In this document: positions 1 to 5,594 of the stretch, in pieces
Numbering within the stretch: the first letter of the stretch is position 1
Layout of the letters: each line of letters opens with the position of its first letter
Assembly (NCBI GenBank): GCA_937915285.1
Contig: CALDNG010000145.1
Span: 1 to 5,657 of the forward strand
Direction: 5' to 3'
Length of the DNA: 5,657 bases
Source: an uncultured Desulfomonile sp.
GTDB taxonomy: Bacteria > Desulfobacterota > Desulfomonilia > Desulfomonilales > Desulfomonilaceae
Made by a program: the position numbers and the translations under genes
The notes under the pieces: generated by a model
Told to the model about the DNA's origin: nothing
Seen by the model: only the letters and a program-made list of their open reading frames with translations
The model's database searches: none

Positions 1-1082
1 GCCCATGCAAGAGCAACGCCGGCGCTCATGACGTCCAGCCCCTGGCGTTCCATTTCCTCGAGGAGCGTGAGCACGCCACCGGCATTGGTGACACCAAGCA
101 TGGAGCCTGCAGCGAACACTGGTTCATGATCGTACGAGACCTGTCGATACTGGAACTCATTCTGTTCCGCGAACCTCTCTCGTAGGAGTCCCACGTGAAT
201 GCATCCTACCGGGCATCCCGAACATGCTGTCTTGCGCAGAAGCAATTCTTCAGCAAATCGTTGACCAGTGATTCCATGGACATTTTCATCATACGTGGCC
301 TGGAGATTTCGCCACGGAACAGCATGAAGTTCATTTAGAGGCAGCATGTTTTCAAGAGTACCCAGGTCGTGGTACTTCTGCATGGCCGGTGTCCGTGTGA
401 CCTCTTCGTACACCTTTTTGAATAGATTACGGTAGTTACCTCCTTCGGGAAGTGGCAAACTTCCATCACCAAGAACAATGATTCCCTTGAGGCGTTTTGC
501 CCCCATCACTGCCCCACCACCAAGTCGACCAAAGTGCCGATATGTATCAACATTGACACTTGCGAATGAAACGCCACGCTCACCTGCAGGTCCGATGCGA
601 AGGATACTTCGGTGGCCTGAGTCTTTTCCAGAAAACCTCCTGAGATGTCTTCCTGTTGCCAAAACGTCCAGACCCCACAAATAGTGAACGTCTCGGATTC
701 CAATGCTCCGACTTCCCACGATCAAACAGGAAGGCGTTTGAGCTACACCCTTGATTACCAACGCGTCATATCCGGCGAAACGCATTGCCAATCCTAACCG
801 TCCGCCTGCATGACTTTCGCTGTATTGCCCATTGTACGGAGACTTAAAACCCATGACTACTTTACTCATGAGAGGAAAGTAGGCGGTTAGAGGTCCAATG
901 GCAAAAATCAATGGCTGGTCAGGATGATCCGCAGACTCGTCCATGATTCCGTACGCAGCAAAAAGGCCTGCCGCCAAGCCACTGCCCCCAATCAGTTCAG
1001 ACTGACTTCCGAACAGAGTAGGTTCGCTCCTGCCGTCGGTCAGGTTTACAACCAGCACCCGAAATGCGTCTTCATTGACCAT
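1..1082 (-). CDS. aor: AOR-family tungsten aldehyde:ferredoxin oxidoreductase, N-terminal 360 residues (3' end outside window)
   Basis: I translated this frame by hand; it is open without a stop from the ATG at 1082 to the left edge. The family oxidises aldehydes to carboxylic acids at a tungsten bis-pterin site and passes electrons through a nearby [4Fe-4S] cluster to ferredoxin. Visible family marks are an early IGGSG turn (residues 31-35), MRFAGYDALVIKG (about 115-130), IGPAGERG (about 182-190), a GRLGGGAVMGAKRLKGI pterin-binding-type segment (about 206-222), and CSGCPVGC at 287-294. Those cysteines (287, 290, 294) fall almost exactly where Pyrococcus furiosus AOR has cluster ligands 288, 291 and 295. 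Glu320 sits near where the archaeal enzyme has its active-site Glu. The fourth cluster Cys and the second pterin motif lie beyond the edge; the family is usually about 600 residues. The start overlaps the ferredoxin gene by 11 bases. ATG 1085 is an alternative start, but GGAG at 1092-1089 is better spaced from 1082. Family is certain; substrate is not. Confidence 0.95.
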   Translation of the reverse strand, partial: MVNEDAFRVLVVNLTDGRSEPTLFGSQSELIGGSGLAAGLFAAYGIMDESADHPDQPLIFAIGPLTAYFPLMSKVVMGFKSPYNGQYSESHAGGRLGLAMRFAGYDALVIKGVAQTPSCLIVGSRSIGIRDVHYLWGLDVLATGRHLRRFSGKDSGHRSILRIGPAGERGVSFASVNVDTYRHFGRLGGGAVMGAKRLKGIIVLGDGSLPLPEGGNYRNLFKKVYEEVTRTPAMQKYHDLGTLENMLPLNELHAVPWRNLQATYDENVHGITGQRFAEELLLRKTACSGCPVGCIHVGLLRERFAEQNEFQYRQVSYDHEPVFAAGSMLGVTNAGGVLTLLEEMERQGLDVMSAGVALAW

Positions 1083-1497
1083 CATCTTCTCCAGTCGCCG
1101 CTTCCTGAATCTCTAGGCAGTCATGGGGACAAAAGGATGCGCATAGGCCACAGTGAATGCAGACCACCGGGAAGCCGGATTCCAAATCCATGTAAACCGC
1201 ATTGACTGGACATGCCCTGGAGCATTCACCGCAACGAATACACGAATTCCGTCTTACCTTGACACCGCCGCCCTTACGCTGCCGAAATGCGTCTGTCGGG
1301 CAGGCATCTACGCAAGGAGCTGGATCGCATCCGAGACAGATCTGAGCCTCGAATCCAGTGCTCAAGCCGCCCGCAGAGCGGATTCGAATGCCGCTTCGAT
1401 GCCAGGATAGGCTTTGGTGCAATAGTCTTGCGCATGCAAGGGAGCACGAATAACACCCAATGCAGCGTTCCATTCTGGAGGCGCGTAGTATTTTCAT
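1072..1497 (-). CDS. Four-cluster [4Fe-4S] ferredoxin, probable electron-transfer subunit of the adjacent AOR
   Basis: This 141-residue protein has sixteen cysteines in four cluster motifs: C12/C15/C18/C22, C54/C57/C62/C66, C86/C89/C92/C96 and C113/C116/C119/C123, plus an extra Cys127. The second motif, CxxCx4CxxxCP, and the overall order are those of the HycB/DmsB/CooF-type iron-sulfur subunits. There is no signal peptide or membrane segment, so it should be cytoplasmic. Its stop codon lies inside the start of the AOR gene, which implies translational coupling and a fixed ratio. Established knowledge: bacterial AORs such as that of Aromatoleum aromaticum pair the tungsten subunit AorB with a small four-cluster subunit AorA that relays electrons; this pair has the same architecture and gene order. 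The ATG at 1497 has only a weak AGG (1505-1503) in front of it. Assignment as an iron-sulfur electron carrier is near certain; partnership with AOR rests on the overlap and is likely. Confidence 0.9.
   Translation of the reverse strand: MKILRASRMERCIGCYSCSLACARLLHQSLSWHRSGIRIRSAGGLSTGFEAQICLGCDPAPCVDACPTDAFRQRKGGGVKVRRNSCIRCGECSRACPVNAVYMDLESGFPVVCIHCGLCASFCPHDCLEIQEAATGEDDGQ
1086..1093 (-). promoter_or_regulatory. Ribosome binding site for the AOR gene
   Basis: On the minus strand this reads TGGAGAAG directly before two consecutive ATG codons (1085 and 1082). GGAG at 1092-1089 is 6 bases from the second ATG and only 3 from the first, which favours 1082 as the start. The site lies inside the last codons of the ferredoxin gene. 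Confidence 0.7.
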
Positions 1498-1500
1498 GAT

Positions 1501-1540
1501 TACCTACCGTGAGCTTAGACGAGGAAGGTCTTTGTAGGTA
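1501..1540. repeat. Inverted repeat between phosphofructokinase and ferredoxin genes
   Basis: TACCTAC at 1501-1507 and its exact reverse complement GTAGGTA at 1534-1540 are separated by 26 bases. On the minus-strand transcript the 3' arm contains the weak AGG ribosome binding site of the ferredoxin gene and ends 3 bases before its ATG. There is no following run of U, so it is not a terminator. It may be chance, or a weak translation-control hairpin. Confidence 0.3.
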
Positions 1541-1551
1541 TTGAGCCTGTC

Positions 1552-2844
1552 CTATTCCATTGGATGTGGCTGGCCTGTGCAGGAGAGCACATTGCTCCAC
1601 AGTCTTCCGTCGGGTTCTATCTTCTTCCGAGCAGAAACGGCTAAGGCAACTGGCACGTGGGTGAACTGGCGCCGCCAGTTGCCGACAACCATGTTAGTTC
1701 TCCCGGCCATCGCCGCATGAACTGCGTTATGTCCGAGCATCAGGCAAAAAGCGGAGTCGTACGGACTCGCCGGCATGCTTCGAATCATATAACTTGGATC
1801 AATATATTTGAGGTTCAATTCCGTGCCGGTTTTCTTGAAGTGATTAACAATTTGATCTTTGAGATACAATCCCACGTCACTGAACCGAACGTTTCCGGAC
1901 GCATCCCTGTCTCCTGTCCTCTGGATGAGGTCCTGCCCAGCGCCTTCGGCCACGACAATCACAGCATGACCACGATGTTTCAGCCTTTGCTCCAGTGCTC
2001 TAACGAGAGCTTCCAGGGTGAAACTCACCTCTGGAATCAGGCAGAAATTGACGTGGTTTGTGGCTGCAGATGCGTAGGCTGCAATAAAACCGGACTCCCT
2101 CCCCATTAGTTTGACAAGTCCGACTCCGTTTCTCGCTCCGAGAGCTTCCGCGTGAGCAGCACAGATTGACCCCCTCGCTTCGCTCACCGCCGTTACAAAA
2201 CCGAAGGACATGTCTACAGCAGAGATGTCATTGTCAATGGTCTTTGGAACACCTACAACAGAGATCTTCAAATTGCGTCGACCAATCTCTTGCGCAATGG
2301 CCCTGGCTCCTCGGAGCGTCCCGTCGCCACCCACAGCAAACAGAACGCCCACACTCATGCGTTCAAGCATGTCGACCATTTCAACAGGATCCTGTGGCCC
2401 GCGAGAAGATCCCAGGATTGTGCCACCTTTTTCTTGAATGTCAGCAACAAGGTCGGGTGTAAGTTCAACAGGTTCATGTCCGTACTTGTTCGTAAGGCCT
2501 TCGTACCCGTATCGGAAGCCAAAGACAGTCCGAACTCCGTAATGGTGAAACAGGGCGAGCACTATGGATCGAATTACATCATTAAGCCCTGGACACAATC
2601 CTCCGCAGGTTACGATACCGCATCTGAGTTTCGATGGATCAAAGAAGATATGCTGCCGAGGCCCTGCCATTTCAAAAGCCGGGGGCTGCTGCCCAGAGCT
2701 CTGGAATACCTGAATTTCTCGAAGAGTCCCATGATAGAGCACTCGTTCGTCGTCGCTAACAAATTGGACGGTGGTCATTGGCGAGGGAATCGTGCATTCC
2801 CCTAGCCTTTGTATCTCAAAGTCGGAACTCTTCAATTCCTCCAT
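1552..2844 (-). CDS. pfkA: 6-phosphofructokinase, ATP-type, TP0108/plant-like group
   Basis: Phosphorylates fructose 6-phosphate to fructose 1,6-bisphosphate, the committing step of glycolysis, in the cytoplasm. From the ATG at 2844 the protein has 430 residues, close to the usual length of the TP0108-like group. Motifs in order are LGECTIPSP near the N-terminus (about 14-22), the nucleotide-binding GGLCPGLNDV (81-90), GGDGTLRGA (172-180), the catalytic PKTIDND (200-206), substrate-binding LMGRESGFIA (246-255), IPE (270-272) and YIDPSYMIRS (348-357). Gly in GGDG (rather than GGDD) points to ATP as donor, although the Lys in PKTIDND is shared with pyrophosphate enzymes; this mix is typical of the group. 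The frame stays open to an ATG at 2937, but that start lacks a ribosome binding site, overlaps the aldolase gene by 29 bases and adds 31 residues I cannot match to the family. AAAGGGG at 2860-2854 supports 2844. Sits 64 bases after the aldolase stop. Confidence 0.93.
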   Translation of the reverse strand: MEELKSSDFEIQRLGECTIPSPMTTVQFVSDDERVLYHGTLREIQVFQSSGQQPPAFEMAGPRQHIFFDPSKLRCGIVTCGGLCPGLNDVIRSIVLALFHHYGVRTVFGFRYGYEGLTNKYGHEPVELTPDLVADIQEKGGTILGSSRGPQDPVEMVDMLERMSVGVLFAVGGDGTLRGARAIAQEIGRRNLKISVVGVPKTIDNDISAVDMSFGFVTAVSEARGSICAAHAEALGARNGVGLVKLMGRESGFIAAYASAATNHVNFCLIPEVSFTLEALVRALEQRLKHRGHAVIVVAEGAGQDLIQRTGDRDASGNVRFSDVGLYLKDQIVNHFKKTGTELNLKYIDPSYMIRSMPASPYDSAFCLMLGHNAVHAAMAGRTNMVVGNWRRQFTHVPVALAVSARKKIEPDGRLWSNVLSCTGQPHPME

Positions 2845-2853
2845 GACATGGAA

Positions 2854-2860
2854 CCCCTTT
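2854..2860 (-). promoter_or_regulatory. Ribosome binding site supporting the short pfkA start
   Basis: On the minus strand AAAGGGG lies 9 bases before the ATG at 2844. No comparable purine-rich site precedes the longer alternative start at 2937, where the upstream sequence is A-rich without a GGA/AGG core. Confidence 0.65.
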
Positions 2861-2908
2861 AAATTCACCAGAACGTATTTAGTTCCCAGGTCAGCCCTAA
2901 TCCGTCGC

Positions 2909-3889
2909 TCATGCGTGACCCGCGCTTCCCAGGACATGTTCGTTTTTGTATTTTACCATCCTGATCAGCTCGTCACGAGCCGGCCCAAGATACTTGCGTG
3001 GATCAAATTCCTCTGGTTTTTCTGCAAAGACCTTGCGGATTGTGGCTGTCATGGCAAGCCTGCCATCGCTGTCGATATTGATTTTGCAGACAGCCGATCC
3101 CGCAGCTTGCCTCAGCTGTTCCTCCGGAATGCCCACCGCTTCTTCCATCCTGCCCCCGAACTTGTTTATCATTTCAACGTATTCGGGCATTACCGATGAG
3201 GCGCCGTGTAACACTATCGGGAACCCGGGAATCAGGCTCTCAATCTCCTCCAAAATGTCAAAACGCAGAGACGGAGGCTTCTCGCCCGGTTTGAGCTTAA
3301 ACTTGTAGGCGCCGTGTGAAGTGCCGATAGATATGGCCAAACTGTCAACGGATGTCCGAGCTACGAATTCCTCAACCTCCGAGGGCTTGGTGTAATGCGA
3401 CACCTCGGAGGACACAGCGTCCTCCACCCCAGACAAAACGCCGAGCTCTGCTTCAACGGTAACGTCATGTCCATGGGCATAATCCACGACTTGTCTGGTG
3501 AGCTTGATATTCTCTTCAAACGAATGATGAGATCCATCTATCATCACCGATGAAAACCCGGAATCTATGCATGAGCGACAGAGTTCAAAAGAGTCTCCGT
3601 GGTCGAGATGAAGGGCCACTGGAACAGCGCCGCTACCGTCCGCAATCATTTCCACGGCGCCTTTTACCATGAGCCTCAGCAGTCTCACATTCATGTATTT
3701 TATGGCGCCACCCGAGCACTGCAAGATCACCGGGGATCTTGATTCGGAGCAGCCTATAATGATCGCCTGAAGCTGCTCCATGTTGTTGAAGTTGTACGCC
3801 GGAACGGCATACCCATCTTTCATGGCCTTCTTAAACATGCCCCTGGTGTTCACAAGCCCCAACTCGACATACTTGGCGATAGCAGTCAC
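2909..3889 (-). CDS. fba: Class II (metal-dependent) fructose-bisphosphate aldolase
   Basis: Cleaves fructose 1,6-bisphosphate into dihydroxyacetone phosphate and glyceraldehyde 3-phosphate, or runs in reverse for gluconeogenesis. The 326 residues fit the family. The motifs are YAVPAYNFNNMEQLQAI (27-43), LHLDHGDSFELC (93-104) with catalytic Asp96 and zinc ligand His97, SSVMIDGSH (113-121), VEAELG (145-150) with metal-binding Glu148, GTSHGAYK (189-196) with zinc ligand His192, VLHGASSV (226-233) with zinc ligand His228, and the phosphate-binding INIDSD (270-275). All expected metal ligands are present, so the enzyme looks active. The start is GTG at 3889 behind AGGGGGAG; the next in-frame ATG is residue 18, which would cut into the N-terminal helix. 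It is followed directly by phosphofructokinase, so the two consecutive glycolytic steps appear to be co-transcribed. The preceding secreted-protein gene ends 52 bases upstream, with no clear terminator between them. Confidence 0.97.
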   Translation of the reverse strand: MTAIAKYVELGLVNTRGMFKKAMKDGYAVPAYNFNNMEQLQAIIIGCSESRSPVILQCSGGAIKYMNVRLLRLMVKGAVEMIADGSGAVPVALHLDHGDSFELCRSCIDSGFSSVMIDGSHHSFEENIKLTRQVVDYAHGHDVTVEAELGVLSGVEDAVSSEVSHYTKPSEVEEFVARTSVDSLAISIGTSHGAYKFKLKPGEKPPSLRFDILEEIESLIPGFPIVLHGASSVMPEYVEMINKFGGRMEEAVGIPEEQLRQAAGSAVCKINIDSDGRLAMTATIRKVFAEKPEEFDPRKYLGPARDELIRMVKYKNEHVLGSAGHA

Positions 3890-3892
3890 GTT

Positions 3893-3900
3893 CTCCCCCT
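3893..3900 (-). promoter_or_regulatory. Ribosome binding site for the GTG start of fba
   Basis: On the minus strand AGGGGGAG ends 3 bases before GTG at 3889. The G-rich core gives a workable spacing and justifies choosing GTG over the ATG 51 bases further in. Confidence 0.65.
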
Positions 3901-3941
3901 ACCGGGTAATGGAATGTTCGGATTACAGTCTTCATTTAAGC

Positions 3942-5342
3942 CTATTTCCGGTCCTCTTTTGCGGTCTCGCTGTCTTTCGGTTCAGCAAGTCGAACCATCA
4001 GCCATTTCTGAGTCTTGTCCTTACCGAAATGTACAAGCGCTTCGGTTTGATCTTGAGTCAGGTTAAAAAGACCCGTCTCCATAATGATGTCCGTGTTCTT
4101 GCCATCGGAGAAAGTCCACGCCGCTCTCTGCGTCTTTTTGTCCACCATACCTCTCACGGGACGGCCGATGTCTGTAGAGACATTGTAAAATGTCCCTGCT
4201 ATAACGCCGTTTTTGTCCACCGCAAGCTGTAGGAGCGCATTTGAATCAGTCATATTCTCTCTCGACACAGCGAAAACCCCTAATGGCAGCCACTCCGCTT
4301 CTGCTGTCTTAGCCGCTGGCGGAGCGCTCGTCGCGAGGTCAGTCGCCTGCTGATAATATTCCTCCGCGCTCGCCACAGGTTTTCCGTTCGTGTACACCTG
4401 TTCATCTTCGTAATAGATACCCTCACCGTAATCATAGTAAGCGGGGGATCCCCACGCAGTTCCTGCCACCCAACCACCCAAAGCAGCCCAGGCTGCCGGC
4501 CTCCACCAATGGTTGTGCGCGTACTGATATTTTCCGAAGTTTTGCCAGTAGGCCTGGGCCATGTTGGGGTGATCTCTCCACCAGTCAGGGGTAAAGAGAT
4601 TGTCGTACCTGCCTTGAAGATTATCCCTAATTTGTCCTGCATTTGGCCGTGAAGGCAATTGACTTGGACGATGGGCTAATCCGGGTCTATCTCCAACACC
4701 CGGTCTATCTGCTATTCCCGGCCGCTCACCTGCTCCTGGTCTGTCCGCTGGAAGAGTGCTTGCGTGGGAACGATCGCCAACGCCGGGACGCTCACCGACA
4801 CCGGCCCGATCTGCAACACCCGCCCTGTCGCCCCCTAGCAATTGCTGCGCGCCTGCATATCCAAGGGCTCCCGCTGCAGCTCCCGCTCCAATCTTACCCA
4901 GATCCGACAAACCTTTTCCGCCCTGTTGGGGGAGATTGAGATGCTGTTGAAGTTGACTCTGGCTTGGTCTGGCCGCTCCGGAACTAGGGAGTTTACTCCC
5001 TACCTGTGAGCCGGCAGAGACAGAAGTCTTTTGGCCGGACTGGGTCGGGCGCTGAGACGCGGCCTTGCTGGGAGTCGAAGGACGCTGAGGCTTAGAGACG
5101 GCCTTGGTTGATTGGGCAGGTCTTGACTGTGATACTGATGACCGTGAGGAAGAATGGGAACTCATGGACGGACTACGATGAGCAGCGCCACCGCCATGAT
5201 ATGAGGCGCCTCCTCCTCTGTAGCCACCGCCACCCCCGAAACCGCCGCCCCGTCCGCCGCCTCGCGAGAAACAGTCTTCAGCAACTAGAATCAAACCAAA
5301 TATCAATCCTATAGGTAGAGCCAAAAGAGCCAGTCTTTTCAT
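3942..5342 (-). CDS. Secreted low-complexity repeat protein of unknown function
   Basis: This 466-residue protein begins with a signal peptide: MKR, a hydrophobic core (about 4-21) and a plausible cleavage near Ser26. C24 is not in a good lipobox, so a lipoprotein is unlikely. Next come a Gly-rich stretch RGGGRGGGFGGGGG (27-40), a Ser/Pro/Gln/Lys-rich linker (55-135), a small-residue Gly-zipper-like segment (149-171) that might insert in a membrane, hexapeptide repeats of DRPGVG type (172-229), a Trp/Tyr-rich region with WWRDHPN and HNHWW (254-280), an EQVYTNGKPVASAEEYYQQA segment, and a beta-rich C-terminal part (about 349-452). Similar proteins in Planctomycetes and deltaproteobacteria have been labelled mu-protocadherin-like or putative cell-surface proteins; that label carries no function. 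AAGGAG at 5354-5349 makes the ATG at 5342 secure. It follows the upstream gene after 10 bases and precedes the glycolytic genes by 52, so operon membership with the latter is uncertain. Probably exported to the envelope. Confidence 0.8.
   Translation of the reverse strand: MKRLALLALPIGLIFGLILVAEDCFSRGGGRGGGFGGGGGYRGGGASYHGGGAAHRSPSMSSHSSSRSSVSQSRPAQSTKAVSKPQRPSTPSKAASQRPTQSGQKTSVSAGSQVGSKLPSSGAARPSQSQLQQHLNLPQQGGKGLSDLGKIGAGAAAGALGYAGAQQLLGGDRAGVADRAGVGERPGVGDRSHASTLPADRPGAGERPGIADRPGVGDRPGLAHRPSQLPSRPNAGQIRDNLQGRYDNLFTPDWWRDHPNMAQAYWQNFGKYQYAHNHWWRPAAWAALGGWVAGTAWGSPAYYDYGEGIYYEDEQVYTNGKPVASAEEYYQQATDLATSAPPAAKTAEAEWLPLGVFAVSRENMTDSNALLQLAVDKNGVIAGTFYNVSTDIGRPVRGMVDKKTQRAAWTFSDGKNTDIIMETGLFNLTQDQTEALVHFGKDKTQKWLMVRLAEPKDSETAKEDRK
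4656..4829 (-). repeat. Hexapeptide (18 bp) DRPGVG-type coding repeats
   Basis: Residues 172-229 of the secreted protein form units of six: DRAGVA, DRAGVG, ERPGVG, then an interruption (DRSHASTLPA), then DRPGAG, ERPGIA, DRPGVG, DRPGLA and a degenerate HRPSQL. The alternating acid-Arg-Pro-Gly pattern predicts an extended, disordered or polyproline-like spacer. The DNA copies are diverged, so the array is not a recent tandem duplication. Confidence 0.8.
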
Positions 5343-5348
5343 TAGCCT

Positions 5349-5354
5349 CTCCTT
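5349..5354 (-). promoter_or_regulatory. Strong ribosome binding site overlapping the upstream stop codon
   Basis: On the minus strand AAGGAG lies 6 bases before the ATG at 5342. The TAA stop of the upstream gene (5355-5353) shares two bases with it, an arrangement that usually couples translation of the two genes. Confidence 0.8.
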
Positions 5355-5594
5355 ATTTCCCAGACTTTATTTGTGCTTTTTCAGGGGTCTTTCGCACTAC
5401 CCGAACCTCATCACTGTCTGGAAGAGGCTCTCCTCCAACTTCTCGGCCAACGGACTGCCAGGTGAATGAGTTCGGATCCACATATGTATAGATATTCATC
5501 GATGAAGCTTTTTGACCATTCCCGAGGACGCTTCTCAAACTCACCGTCCACTGGTTGCCTACCCTGGTCCATTCGCCTTCTCCAAAACCCGCTT
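5353..5594 (-). CDS. C-terminal fragment of a SnoaL/SgcJ-EcaC-like protein (5' part missing)
   Basis: The last 79 residues of a longer protein are visible, ending at TAA 5355-5353. The frame is open up to the genome/adapter junction at 5594/5595; the TAA seen at 5595-5593 uses an adapter base and is not a real stop. The in-frame GTG at 5544 lies inside a continuous domain and is not convincing as a start. The fragment reads as a beta-rich domain: WTRVGNQWTVSLRSVLGNG, then MNIYTYVDPNSFTWQSVGRE, then GEPLPDSDEVRVVRK. From memory, this order of motifs is typical of the C-terminal half of proteins with an NTF2/SnoaL-like (SgcJ/EcaC) N-terminal domain, often secreted and found in Planctomycetes and deltaproteobacteria. 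The family call is therefore tentative, and no enzyme activity should be inferred. It is tightly coupled to the secreted repeat protein downstream, which suggests that the two work in the same place. Confidence 0.55.

Noticed and set aside
478..703. Small ORFs on both strands inside the AOR gene
   Set aside because: They are shadows of the continuous AOR frame, which carries family motifs across the same bases.
1274..1600. Minus-strand 108-codon ORF spanning the pfkA-ferredoxin junction
   Set aside because: It overlaps the ferredoxin gene in another frame and has no recognisable motif; the ferredoxin frame holds all sixteen cysteines.
3906..3926. GTAAT...ATTAC inverted repeat between the secreted-protein gene and fba
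   Set aside because: Only five paired bases, no U tract and no strong inner stem; not enough to call a terminator or operator.
4280..4642. Minus-strand 120-codon ORF inside the secreted repeat protein gene
   Set aside because: Alternate-frame shadow; the main frame has the signal peptide, a strong ribosome binding site and continuous domain structure.
5265..5342. Lipoprotein signal for the secreted repeat protein (Cys24)
   Set aside because: The residues before Cys24 (AED) do not fit a lipobox; an ordinary signal peptidase I site fits better.
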